Positions 35,043 to 43,057 of a stretch of DNA of 64,000 nt are shown piece after piece; the stretch's first letter is position 1; every line of letters begins with the position of its first letter. The notes below the pieces were generated by a model that had not been told where the DNA came from, ran no database searches, and saw only the letters and a list, made by a program, of their open reading frames with translations. The stretch comes from an uncultured Lachnospiraceae bacterium (lineage in GTDB: Bacteria; Bacillota; Clostridia; Lachnospirales; Lachnospiraceae), in the NCBI GenBank assembly GCA_900548905.1, contig URMK01000022.1, positions 1-64,000 on the forward strand, given 5' to 3'. The position numbers and the translations under genes are program-made.

Positions 35043-35624
35043 TTATTTTATGGGTCCCATAGTGCTGCTTCCCTCACTCATCTTAAACCAGGCTTTCCCA
35101 ACAATATCATCCCTGGCAACCGCCCCGATGTTTCCGGACCGGCTGTCCTCGCTGCTGTTGCAGTTGTCACCCATAACAAAATATTCATCATTTCCCAGCT
35201 TTATTTCATGCTCCGCAATTCCCGCATCTGCTATGAGATCATACGTATCATCTTCCACCGGCTTCCTGTTCACATACAGGATTCCTTCAATTATCTGAAC
35301 GGTTTCCCCGGGGACGGCCACCACACGCTTTACATAGTAATGCGTATTCTGGTTTCCGTTAGGCAGGAACACCACCACATCCCCCGCCTTTGGATTAGAC
35401 AGCTTATAGATAAACCGGTTGATCAGGATTTCCTGTCCGTTATAAAGAGCCGGCTCCATAGAGACCCCGATAACACTGGTACGTATTCCCACGAAATAAA
35501 CTATAACAAATGCCAGAAAAGCAGCGATTGCAATACCCAGCACATAACTGAGGATTTCATGAAGTATGGCTGTACTTATTTTCTTCCTTCTTCTGTAAAA
35601 ACTTAATCCCTTTGACCTTCTCAT
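35043..35624 (-). CDS. lepB: Signal peptidase I (second copy)
   Basis: A 193-residue signal peptidase with a basic N-terminus (RRRKK), a TM at about 23-45, catalytic Ser in VIGVSMEPALYNG, Lys in YVKRVVAVPGE, and the GDNCNSSEDSRS box. The start is uncertain: 35624 is chosen because the promoter found just upstream would give a leader of about 48 bases with GGGA before it, whereas an earlier ATG at 35660 would leave only about 12 bases and no site. The sequence differs from the first copy, so the two may have different substrates or expression. Confidence 0.9.
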   Translation of the reverse strand: MRRSKGLSFYRRRKKISTAILHEILSYVLGIAIAAFLAFVIVYFVGIRTSVIGVSMEPALYNGQEILINRFIYKLSNPKAGDVVVFLPNGNQNTHYYVKRVVAVPGETVQIIEGILYVNRKPVEDDTYDLIADAGIAEHEIKLGNDEYFVMGDNCNSSEDSRSGNIGAVARDDIVGKAWFKMSEGSSTMGPIK

Positions 35625-35678
35625 TCGTAATTTCCCATATTCTGCAGTTAAAGTTTCCATGTACCGGACGATTGATTC

Positions 35679-35708
35679 ATTCTATCACGAAATACACAAA
35701 ACTGGCAA
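35679..35708 (-). promoter_or_regulatory. Promoter of the second lepB (lepB-ylqF-lepB-rnhB-yraN unit)
   Basis: TTGCCA (35708-35703), an 18-base spacer, and TAGAAT (35684-35679) within TGATAGAAT, an extended -10. Transcript start near 35672. It lies just after the rplS terminator. Confidence 0.65.
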
Positions 35709-35741
35709 GCGGGCAACTCCCCTGGGGTTCCTATAATTAAG

Positions 35742-35774
35742 CAAAAAGGGACAACCACCACAGCGGCTGCCCCT
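35742..35774 (-). terminator. Terminator after rplS
   Basis: On the minus strand GGGGCAGCC pairs with GGTTGTCCC, followed by TTTTTGC. It separates rplS from the downstream lepB unit. Confidence 0.82.
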
Positions 35775-35788
35775 CATACCGTATCCGA

Positions 35789-36136
35789 TTATTTTACCAG
35801 CTCTTTAACCTTAGCCTTTTTACCTACTCTGTCTCTTAAATAATTCAGCTTGGCTCTTCTTACTTTACCTTTTCTTACCACTTCAACCTTCTCTACATTG
35901 GGAGAATGCAGCGGCCATGTCTTTTCAACGCCGATGCCGTTAGAAGCTTTTCTTACAGTAAAGGTAGCCCTGTTGCTGCCGCCCTGCTTTTTCAGGACAA
36001 CGCCTTCGAATACCTGAACTCTTTCACGGTTTCCTTCTTTGATTTTACCATAAACTCTTACGGTATCACCTACATTGAACTCGGGAACTTCCGCTCTCAG
36101 CTGTTCTGCTTCAATTGCTCTAATAATGTCGTTCAT
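35789..36136 (-). CDS. rplS: Large ribosomal subunit protein bL19
   Basis: A 115-residue ribosomal protein of full length. It has the bL19 signatures FNVGDTVRVYGKIKEGNRERVQVFEGVV and KVRRAKLNYLRDRVGKKAKVKE. It binds at the 30S-50S interface. AGGAGG lies 7 bases upstream of the ATG at 36136; a longer frame lacks a site. It has its own promoter and terminator, so it is a monocistron within the superoperon. Confidence 0.98.
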   Translation of the reverse strand: MNDIIRAIEAEQLRAEVPEFNVGDTVRVYGKIKEGNRERVQVFEGVVLKKQGGSNRATFTVRKASNGIGVEKTWPLHSPNVEKVEVVRKGKVRRAKLNYLRDRVGKKAKVKELVK

Positions 36137-36214
36137 TGCTCTTCCTCCTGATTTATCGGATGTTCTTAATACATTTCCTGTAACAGAGGACCATCTCATT
36201 TTCGCAACGTTAAT

Positions 36215-36243
36215 AATATACCATATTGTTCCTGCAAAAGCAA
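36215..36243 (-). promoter_or_regulatory. Sigma-A promoter of rplS
   Basis: TTGCTT (36243-36238), a 17-base spacer and TATATT (36220-36215), preceded by TG (extended -10). The leader of about 70 bases carries the words CTGTTACAG (near 36182), possibly a leader hairpin or an autoregulatory site. Confidence 0.62.
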
Positions 36244-36253
36244 GTACAAATTA

Positions 36254-37654
36254 TTAGGAAATCCAATAGACCGTATCTCTGCCGATACGCAGACCCAGCT
36301 TTTGCTGCAGCTTTACGGATGCCTCATTATCAGCAAAAATCTGGCAGAAAGGGACCCTGCCCTCTTCCAGGATACGGTTGATCAGATGCCGTTCCAGGGC
36401 TTCACCGATCCCCCTTCTGCGGAAAGGCTCAAACACCTCCAGCATTCCCATACTGCTTTCAGCATGTATACCGATAAAACCAGCCAGTGTTTCCTCTTCA
36501 AAAGCGCCGTACATCCTGCCGGAACGGATCCTCTCCTCCAGATATTCCTTATCATGTACCGTATGGTAGTGGGAATATACCTCCTCCAGGAAAGCAACCG
36601 TCAAAGGCCTGATACAAAAACGGAAATCCTCTTCCAAAAGAGTCTTTCTGGTATAGACCGCCTGGACACAGGCATTCACGATTCCGGCATCAAAACGCCT
36701 GCAGATACTATCCTTCAGGAAGTCCTGATGCGCAACGAAAAGGCCGTCCTTCAGCCCTCTTGGAATAAGGGAAAGAAGCCGTTCCCCCATATCTTCATCC
36801 GAAGCGGATACCATTACGGCCCCGCTCGGCTCATCCTTAAGCAGAACCCCCTCTTCTTCCCCGCACAGGATATCCGCCTGTCCCGCGCGGATCACCTCAA
36901 TCATATCCATATGGGTTATTTTGCTTTTCAGAAGCCAGGAAAGCGCCTTTGCTTCCCTGGCATAGGTTGCATAGAGATCCGGCCGGCGTTCCCTGGTACG
37001 GTTTTCAGACTGCTGCAGACGCCATTGTTCCACCTTAGCATGATCCCCTGAAAGAAGCACCTGAGGGACCTTCTTTTCCATCCATACCTCAGGTCTTGTG
37101 TACTGCGGGTACTCCAGAAGATTATTGTGGAAGGATTCAAACTCCGCCGACTCTTCGTTTTTCAGCACACCGGGAACAAGCCGGGATATGGCATCTACCA
37201 TCACCATGGAAGGAAGCTCTCCCCCGGTAAGCACATAATCTCCGATGGAAATATAGTCTGTCACTATGGTTTCAAGAACCCTTTCATCGATCCCCTCGTA
37301 ATGGCCGCATAAAAAAACAAGATCCTCTTCTCCTGCCATTTCCTGAGCCATCTGCTGATTGAATACACTTCCCTGGGGGGTTACATAAATTACCCGGGGC
37401 TTCTTTCTGCCTTCTTCACAGATTTTTTCTTCTATACAGCGGTAGGCATCATAAACAGGCTGCGCCTGCATCAGCATACCGGCACCGCCGCCATAAGGGT
37501 AATCATCTACTTTTTTATGCTTGTTCACCGTAAAGTCCCGGATATTTACCGCTTCCAGGCTGATATGGCCATCCGCAGCCGCCCGGCCCAGAATACTTGT
37601 ATTCAACCCGCCTGCAACCATATCCGGAAAAAGAGTCAGTATATGGAACTTCAT
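36254..37654 (-). CDS. trmD: TrmD-GNAT fusion: tRNA (guanine37-N1)-methyltransferase with C-terminal acetyltransferase
   Basis: A single 466-residue open frame. Residues 1-240 are TrmD with its knotted SPOUT features: GGGAGMLMQAQPVYDA, VIYVTPQGSVFNQ, GHYEGIDERV, YVLTGGELPSMVMVDAISRLVPG (catalytic Asp154) and LLSGDHAKVEQWR. Residues 250-466 are a GNAT-like protein with the acetyl-CoA loop RRRGIGEAL (412-420) and FADNEASVKLQQKLG. TrmD alone is normally about 240 residues. The frame is open across the join (no frameshift seen). The ATG overlaps the rimM stop (ATGA). Function of the GNAT half is unknown: tRNA, ribosome or metabolite acetylation could all be proposed. Confidence 0.93.
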   Translation of the reverse strand: MKFHILTLFPDMVAGGLNTSILGRAAADGHISLEAVNIRDFTVNKHKKVDDYPYGGGAGMLMQAQPVYDAYRCIEEKICEEGRKKPRVIYVTPQGSVFNQQMAQEMAGEEDLVFLCGHYEGIDERVLETIVTDYISIGDYVLTGGELPSMVMVDAISRLVPGVLKNEESAEFESFHNNLLEYPQYTRPEVWMEKKVPQVLLSGDHAKVEQWRLQQSENRTRERRPDLYATYAREAKALSWLLKSKITHMDMIEVIRAGQADILCGEEEGVLLKDEPSGAVMVSASDEDMGERLLSLIPRGLKDGLFVAHQDFLKDSICRRFDAGIVNACVQAVYTRKTLLEEDFRFCIRPLTVAFLEEVYSHYHTVHDKEYLEERIRSGRMYGAFEEETLAGFIGIHAESSMGMLEVFEPFRRRGIGEALERHLINRILEEGRVPFCQIFADNEASVKLQQKLGLRIGRDTVYWIS

Positions 37655-38193
37655 TCCTGCTTTCCTCCGCGGCCATCTTTGCCAAGTTCCAGCAAACCGT
37701 CCAGGAGATGTACACGCATTCTGGCATTCTCCACATCCACATCCAGAATGCATTCTTTAATTGCCGGAATGAGTACGCTTCCTCCCTGAAGCAGCGTTAC
37801 CTCATAGACATCATTTGCCCCTGTTGTAATCACATCACGGAGTGTCCCCAATTCCGTACCGTCTTCCAGTTCCACCGTCATATCTATCAAATCGGCAATA
37901 AAATATTCATCCCGTCTCAGCCGCACAGCATTTTCCCGTGTCACATACAGACCGGCTTTCCCGAATTTTTCCACATCATTAATATCATCAAGTCCTTTGA
38001 ACTTGAGAATTACAAACTGTTTAAAAAATTTAACACCTTCCAGTTCCAGTATTCTGTTTTCCTTCCCATTGTCCAGAATCACTTGCTTCAGCCTTCTGAA
38101 CCTGGCGGGATCATCCGTGGTAGGATAAACTTTTACCTCTCCCTTCAGGCCATGGGTTGCCGTAATGATTCCCACCTGCAGTCTTTGCTCCAT
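37651..38193 (-). CDS. rimM: 16S rRNA processing protein RimM
   Basis: A 180-residue 30S maturation factor: the N-terminal RimM beta-barrel (MEQRLQVGIITATHGLKGEVKVY) and the C-terminal PRC-like barrel (LIDMTVELEDGTELGTLRDVI through AIKECILDVDVENARMRVHLL). It binds the 30S head with uS19. The start at 38193 has GAGG 6 bases upstream; an ATG 4 codons earlier is in frame but has no site. The stop overlaps trmD by 4 bases. A terminator-like hairpin (38272-38307) lies between khpA and rimM. Confidence 0.96.
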   Translation of the reverse strand: MEQRLQVGIITATHGLKGEVKVYPTTDDPARFRRLKQVILDNGKENRILELEGVKFFKQFVILKFKGLDDINDVEKFGKAGLYVTRENAVRLRRDEYFIADLIDMTVELEDGTELGTLRDVITTGANDVYEVTLLQGGSVLIPAIKECILDVDVENARMRVHLLDGLLELGKDGRGGKQE

Positions 38194-38271
38194 CCTCGTC
38201 CTCATCCATTTACTTATTTATTTATTCAATCTGTGCTCCGTTATTTCGCTGTATGGGGTAACATCCGGAAA

Positions 38272-38307
38272 CAAAAAGCCGCTTCCCATAAAGGAGCAGC
38301 CTTTTTG
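38272..38307 (-). terminator. Hairpin between khpA and rimM
   Basis: On the minus strand AAAAAGGCTGCT pairs imperfectly with AGCGGCTTTTT, followed by TTTTTGTTTCC. It starts 5 bases after khpA and could end part of the transcript or protect its 3' end. Confidence 0.6.
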
Positions 38308-38312
38308 TCTTA

Positions 38313-38540
38313 TCAGATGATCTCTACATCCACATGCTTTTTGTCTTCCAGAGCAGCCGCCTTCACAACCGCACGGATTGCTTTGGCGATACGGCCCTGC
38401 TTACCGATTACTTTGCCCATGTCGGACGGTGCAACGTGAAGCTCAATTGTCGTTATTTTTCCGTTTTCTTTTTCCGTAACGACCACTTCCTCCGGGTTGT
38501 CAACAAGTGCTTTAGCAATCACTTCAACCAGTTCTTTCAT
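38313..38540 (-). CDS. khpA: KH-domain RNA-binding protein KhpA (YlqC)
   Basis: A 75-residue protein with one KH domain. The GxxG-containing loop is GKVIGKQGRIAKAIR near residues 42-56. KhpA with KhpB/Jag binds RNA and influences cell division in Firmicutes. GGAGGG lies 7 bases before the ATG at 38540. It follows rpsP by 68 bases in the usual order. Confidence 0.95.
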   Translation of the reverse strand: MKELVEVIAKALVDNPEEVVVTEKENGKITTIELHVAPSDMGKVIGKQGRIAKAIRAVVKAAALEDKKHVDVEII

Positions 38541-38608
38541 TACTTTCCCTCCATTCAACCGGATATCCGCTCAGCAGACACGGATATCCTCTCCTTAGCA
38601 AAGAGGTC

Positions 38609-38854
38609 TTATTTTTCGATTCCTGCTGCCTTGAAGATTTTGCTGACTACCTCTGTGGGCTGTGCACCATTGTTCAGCCATTTCTTTGCCAGTTCTTCAT
38701 TTACCTTGAACTCACTGGGATTCTTGTTGGGATCATAGGTTCCGATTTCTTCGATGAATCTACCGTCTCTGGGAGATCTGGAATCTGCCACGATAATTCT
38801 GTAAAAAGGAGCCTTCTTCTGTCCCATTCTTCTTAATCTGATCTTTACTGCCAT
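38609..38854 (-). CDS. rpsP: Small ribosomal subunit protein bS16
   Basis: An 81-residue ribosomal protein with the family N-terminus AVKIRLRRMGQKKAPFYRIIVADSR split over two recognized blocks and RFIEEIGTYDPN. It helps early 30S assembly. GGAGG lies 8 bases upstream of the ATG. It is 38 bases after ffh. Confidence 0.98.
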   Translation of the reverse strand: MAVKIRLRRMGQKKAPFYRIIVADSRSPRDGRFIEEIGTYDPNKNPSEFKVNEELAKKWLNNGAQPTEVVSKIFKAAGIEK

Positions 38855-38892
38855 TTTTTTACCTCCGGAAATGTTTGCTTATTTATAATTTA

Positions 38893-40245
38893 TTAAAAAG
38901 GAAGTTTAAACTTACCCTTTTTGCCTCCAAAACCTCCCATCATGCCGGGAAGCTGTTTCATCATTTTCTGACTCTGTTCAAATTGTTTGATGAAACGGTT
39001 TACAACACTGATATCCACCCCTGCGCCTTTGGCAATCCGGTGTTTTCTGCTGGGATTAAGCAGTTTGGGATTCCGGCGTTCCGCCGGTGTCATAGAAAGA
39101 ACCACAGCCTCCATCCGGGCCATCTGTTTCTCATCCACCATGGATTCAATATCCGCCGATTTGCCGCCGATACCGGGCATCATGCTTAAAATACTGGACA
39201 GGCCGCCCATATTACGCATTTGTTTCATGCTTTCCAGGTAATCCTCAAAATCGAATTTCCCTTTCTTCATGCGGGACGCCATCTCTTTTTCCTTGTCGGC
39301 ATCCAGTTCCAGGCTCGCCTGAGCTTTATCAATTAAGGAAAGGACATCACCCATGCCGAGTATCCGGCCGGCCATCCTGTCCGGGTAAAACTGTTCCAAA
39401 TCGGAAAGCTTTTCTCCCATACCTACATAAAGGATAGGCTTTCCTGTCACCGCTTTGACGGAAAGAGCCGCACCGCCGCGGGTATCACCATCCATTTTGG
39501 AAAGGATAACTCCATCCACACCCACTTTTTCGTCAAATTCCTTAGCCACATTCACGGCATCCTGACCGGTCATGGCATCCACCACCAAAAGGGTCTGGTG
39601 GACAGTGATATTCTCCTTGATTTCCTGCAGTTCCCGCATCATATCTTCATCAATATGCAGACGGCCTGCCGTATCCAGGATTACCACGTTATTTCCGTTT
39701 TTCTGTGCATGCTCCATGCCTGCTTTGGCAATATCCAGAGGGCGGTTCTTCGTTCCCATGGAAAAAGCATCCACATTCTGCTTCTTTGCATTGATTTCCA
39801 GCTGTTCCACAGCTGCCGGACGATAAATATCACAGGCAACCAGCAGAGGTTTTTTCCCCTTCAGCTTAAACTTGCCCGCAAGCTTGGCTGCAGTGGTGGT
39901 TTTACCTGCACCCTGAAGACCACACATCATAATAACCGTAGTAGACTTTCCCGGCTGCATGGCGATCTCCGTGGTTTCCGATCCCATCAGGGCAGTCATT
40001 TCTTCGTTAACAATCTTAATTACCATCTGCCCGGGGTTCAGTCCGTTCATCACATCCGCGCCAATCGCCCTGGTTTCCACGGATTTAACGAACTGCTTTA
40101 CTACGCGGAAATTAACATCCGCCTCCAGAAGGGCCATTTTGACTTCCTTAAGAGCTGTTTTCACATCCTCTTCCGTCAGCCGTCCCTTTCCCCGCAGGTT
40201 CTTGAAAACGTTCTGGAGTTTATCGGTTAAGCTCTCAAATGCCAT
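38893..40245 (-). CDS. ffh: Signal recognition particle protein Ffh
   Basis: A 450-residue SRP54 GTPase. The N domain is followed by the G domain with GLQGAGKTTTAAKLA, DTAGRLHID, and TKMDGDTRGG-type motifs (SKMDGDTRGGAAL), and the methionine-rich M domain (MKQMRNMGGLSSILSMMPG, ending QKMMKQLPGMMGGFGGKKG). It binds signal sequences and docks on FtsY (43-44 kb). The ATG at 40245 has AAAGGA 10 bases upstream; a GTG two codons earlier is in frame. Confidence 0.98.
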   Translation of the reverse strand: MAFESLTDKLQNVFKNLRGKGRLTEEDVKTALKEVKMALLEADVNFRVVKQFVKSVETRAIGADVMNGLNPGQMVIKIVNEEMTALMGSETTEIAMQPGKSTTVIMMCGLQGAGKTTTAAKLAGKFKLKGKKPLLVACDIYRPAAVEQLEINAKKQNVDAFSMGTKNRPLDIAKAGMEHAQKNGNNVVILDTAGRLHIDEDMMRELQEIKENITVHQTLLVVDAMTGQDAVNVAKEFDEKVGVDGVILSKMDGDTRGGAALSVKAVTGKPILYVGMGEKLSDLEQFYPDRMAGRILGMGDVLSLIDKAQASLELDADKEKEMASRMKKGKFDFEDYLESMKQMRNMGGLSSILSMMPGIGGKSADIESMVDEKQMARMEAVVLSMTPAERRNPKLLNPSRKHRIAKGAGVDISVVNRFIKQFEQSQKMMKQLPGMMGGFGGKKGKFKLPF

Positions 40246-40270
40246 AAACACAATTTCCTTTACTGATACT

Positions 40271-40585
40271 TTACAGTTCTTCCAGAATCTCGTCAGCCAG
40301 CTTAATTACCGCTTCTTCGGAAGCCTGACGTTTAATCTCTTCCAGCTTTTCCGTGATATTCCGGAATTTCTCCATCAGGTGCAGCCTGCTTTCATATTCT
40401 TCCAGCGTCTTATCACACCTTTTTATCAAATCATGAACCCCCTGCCTGCTGATACCCGCTTCCTGGGCAATCTCGCTTAAAGACATGTCGTTCATTACCG
40501 CATCCTCATAGATCCGGCGCTGGTGCTCCGTGAGCAAATCGCCGTAAAAATCATATAACAGACCCTGTTCCACAATCTTTTCCAT
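40271..40585 (-). CDS. ylxM: YlxM/UPF0122 HTH protein
   Basis: A 104-residue sigma-like HTH protein, conserved immediately upstream of ffh in Firmicutes, where it is thought to modulate SRP. LYDFYGDLLTEHQRRIYEDA and MSLSEIAQEAGISRQGVHDL contain the HTH. Start at 40585 with AGGA 9 bases upstream; an ATG two codons earlier is in frame. It opens the ylxM-ffh-rpsP-khpA-rimM-trmD unit. Confidence 0.93.
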   Translation of the reverse strand: MEKIVEQGLLYDFYGDLLTEHQRRIYEDAVMNDMSLSEIAQEAGISRQGVHDLIKRCDKTLEEYESRLHLMEKFRNITEKLEEIKRQASEEAVIKLADEILEEL

Positions 40586-40676
40586 ATTCATCCATCCTGT
40601 GCCTGTTATCGGTTTGTTCTGCTGTCATGGCGTTTTCTGCCTTCCGGACAGACACCATCCGCACACCGCATGAGTT

Positions 40677-40705
40677 ATCTTACTATAAACAAAGAGAGGT
40701 GTCAA
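40677..40705 (-). promoter_or_regulatory. Promoter of ylxM-ffh embedded in the yitT terminator
   Basis: TTGACA (40705-40700), a 17-base spacer and TAAGAT (40682-40677). The -35 is part of the distal arm of the perfect 11-bp inverted repeat that ends yitT, so termination of one gene and initiation of the next share sequence. Confidence 0.6.
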
Positions 40706-40725
40706 GTATTTTTTCTTGACACCTC
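40696..40725 (-). terminator. Terminator after yitT
   Basis: GAGGTGTCAAG and CTTGACACCTC form a perfect 11-bp inverted repeat with an 8-base loop. On the minus strand the hairpin is followed by TCTTTGTTT. Confidence 0.82.
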
Positions 40726-40732
40726 ATATCAC

Positions 40733-41614
40733 TTAAATTCTTTCACTGAATATATTCTTGTACCCTTCCCCATAAATCTCAGTAGCGCTTGAAACTATCA
40801 TAAAAGCCAGCGGATCCTCCTCCTTCACTATCTCCTCCGCTTTAGGAGACATGGTATTGCGCATCACGCACATGATAACCTGTTTGGGGTTATTGCTGTA
40901 TGCCCCTCTGCCCTCCAGGTAGGTCACCCCGATATCCAGTTCCTCCAGAAGCCTGGCTGTTATCTTTTCCGAATGGTCACTGATAATGTAGATAAGCTTT
41001 GCTTCGTCCCGACCGTACAGAACTGCATCAAACGTAATACTGCAAATGACCACTGCAAGTATGGCATACATAATCGTATCAAAATCTCCGAATACAAACA
41101 GGGATGCGGAAACGATCAGGATATCCGTCAGGAAAAAGAGCCTTCCGGTTTTCAGATGTTTATATTTCAGTCTCAGGAATTTAACAATAATATCTGTTCC
41201 GCCTGTGGTAGCCCCCGCTTTAAACACAATTCCCAGACCGATTGCCATCAAAAGACCTCCTGCCAGGGCCGCAAGCAGCGGCTGGGAGGTCAGGGCACCG
41301 AAACGGGTAAAAAAATTGGTGAATACCGAGCACATAAATGTGGCGTAAATAGTGGAAATAATGAAACGCAGACCAAATTTCCAAAGTCCTGCTATCAGTA
41401 TGGGGATATTGATCAGAAGCATACCCGACCCCGTAGGCAGGCCTGTCAGACGGTTAATGATAACTGCAATACCTGTCACCCCGCCGGGCGCCAGGTTATT
41501 CGGATCCAGAAAAAGGCTGATACTCACTCCATATATACAGGCAGCCACCGTAATCAGAATATAATCAAATATCCGCCTCTTTACCGTCTTTTTTTCTATA
41601 AATTCTTCTGCCAT
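40733..41614 (-). CDS. YitT-family membrane protein (DUF161/DUF2179)
   Basis: A 293-residue protein with about five to six TM segments in the N-terminal 200 residues (DUF161, including DPNNLAPGGVTGIAVII and FKAGATTGGTDIIVKFL), followed by a cytoplasmic C-terminal DUF2179 domain (residues about 205-293, VTYLEGRGAYSNNPKQVIMCVM). Family function is unknown; it is proposed to be a transporter. AGGAGG precedes the ATG. It stands alone between terminators. Confidence 0.92.
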   Translation of the reverse strand: MAEEFIEKKTVKRRIFDYILITVAACIYGVSISLFLDPNNLAPGGVTGIAVIINRLTGLPTGSGMLLINIPILIAGLWKFGLRFIISTIYATFMCSVFTNFFTRFGALTSQPLLAALAGGLLMAIGLGIVFKAGATTGGTDIIVKFLRLKYKHLKTGRLFFLTDILIVSASLFVFGDFDTIMYAILAVVICSITFDAVLYGRDEAKLIYIISDHSEKITARLLEELDIGVTYLEGRGAYSNNPKQVIMCVMRNTMSPKAEEIVKEEDPLAFMIVSSATEIYGEGYKNIFSERI

Positions 41615-41649
41615 TACATACCTCCTACTTTACTATAGCCGGAAAAAGG

Positions 41650-41680
41650 AAAAACCGCATAATTATCTTACGCGGTTTTA
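41650..41680 (-). terminator. Terminator after ilvA
   Basis: On the minus strand AAAACCGC pairs with GCGGTTTTT around an inner TAA/TTA step, followed by TTTTTCC. Confidence 0.82.
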
Positions 41681-41769
41681 TCCGTGCAGCGGACTGCACT
41701 TCTTTCCTATCAAAACAATGAAACATCAGAGAAGAGGAGCCGTCCGGATCATTTTCTGCAATCCGGGCC

Positions 41770-42996
41770 TTAAATATTCGTTCTTACGCTTTTAGGCTTA
41801 TATCCTTCTCTTTCAAGAGCAGAAATAATCTGCTGCTTATGATCGGTACCGAAGGCTTCCAGTGTAATCCGCAGTTCCACAGCCGCGCTGCGGTTAATGG
41901 AAACAAACTGGTTATGCTCCAGTTTAATCACATTTCCGTTTTCCTTAGCGATCACATCCGCCACACGGGAAAGTTCACCCGGCTTATCCGGCAGCAGAAC
42001 GGATACGGTAAAGATGCGGTCACGGAATATCAGACCATGCTGGACCACAGAAGACATCGTAATAACGTCCATATTGCCGCCGCTTAAAATAGACACTACC
42101 TTTTTGTTTTTCACATCCAGGTGCTTCAGGGCCGCAACGGTAAGCAGGCCTGAATTTTCCACTATCATCTTGTGGTTTTCCACCATATCCAGAAAAGCAA
42201 CAACCAGTTCTTCATCCTCAATCGTTATGATTTCATCGATATTTTCCTGTATGTAAGGGAAGATAATGCTACCAGGTGTTTTTACCGCCGTACCGTCGGC
42301 AATTGTATTCACGCGGTCCAGGGTCACCACTTTGCCCTTTTCCAGAGACGCCTGCATACAGTTTGCCCCGGCAGGTTCCACACCAATCACATGGATTTTA
42401 GGATTCAGAAGCTTCGCAAGCGTGGATACACCGGTAGCCAGACCGCCTCCGCCCACCGGTACGAGTATATAGTCCACCAGGGGCAGTTCTTTGAAGATTT
42501 CCATCATAATGGTTCCCTGGCCGGTTGCCACCACCGGGTCATCAAACGGATGGATGAAGGTGTAGCCCATCTCCTCCGCCAATTCGTAAGCTCTGGCACA
42601 GGCTTCATCGTATACATCCCCGTAAAGAACCACCTGCGCACCGTAATTTTTGGTGCGGTTCACCTTCATTAAAGGTGTGGTGGTAGGCATAACAATGACC
42701 GCTTTGCAGCCATAGGCTTTTGCCGCATAGGCTACGCCCTGGGCATGATTCCCCGCAGATGCGGTAATCAGGCCCTTGCCGCGTTCTTCTTCCGTCAGGG
42801 TGCTTATTTTATAATAAGCGCCGCGCAGCTTATAAGCGCCCGTAAGCTGCATATTTTCCGGTTTAAAATATACCTTATTCCCCGACTGGTTGCTGAAGTA
42901 TTCGCTGTATACCAGCTTGGTCTCCTGTGTTACTTTTTTTACCACCTCGGAAGCTTCTTCAAATTTCTCCAGGGTAAGCATCTTGCTTTCTTCCAT
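41770..42996 (-). CDS. ilvA: Threonine ammonia-lyase (threonine dehydratase)
   Basis: A 408-residue PLP enzyme deaminating threonine to 2-oxobutyrate. The PLP lysine is in QLTGAYKLRGA, and the phosphate loop is SAGNHAQGVAY with GGGGLATG further on. A C-terminal ACT domain (residues about 330-408, SVLLPDKPGELSRVADVI) suggests the catabolic or allosteric short form with a single ACT region. The start at 42996 has GGAGG about 5 bases upstream; a longer frame overlaps ftsY and lacks one. It follows ftsY by 61 bases and ends at a terminator. Confidence 0.95.
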   Translation of the reverse strand: MEESKMLTLEKFEEASEVVKKVTQETKLVYSEYFSNQSGNKVYFKPENMQLTGAYKLRGAYYKISTLTEEERGKGLITASAGNHAQGVAYAAKAYGCKAVIVMPTTTPLMKVNRTKNYGAQVVLYGDVYDEACARAYELAEEMGYTFIHPFDDPVVATGQGTIMMEIFKELPLVDYILVPVGGGGLATGVSTLAKLLNPKIHVIGVEPAGANCMQASLEKGKVVTLDRVNTIADGTAVKTPGSIIFPYIQENIDEIITIEDEELVVAFLDMVENHKMIVENSGLLTVAALKHLDVKNKKVVSILSGGNMDVITMSSVVQHGLIFRDRIFTVSVLLPDKPGELSRVADVIAKENGNVIKLEHNQFVSINRSAAVELRITLEAFGTDHKQQIISALEREGYKPKSVRTNI

Positions 42997-43057
42997 GTTT
43001 TCCTCCATTCCGGTGTCTGTACGGACAGACCGTTCCTTCCGCGCAGGCCCTGGCGTT

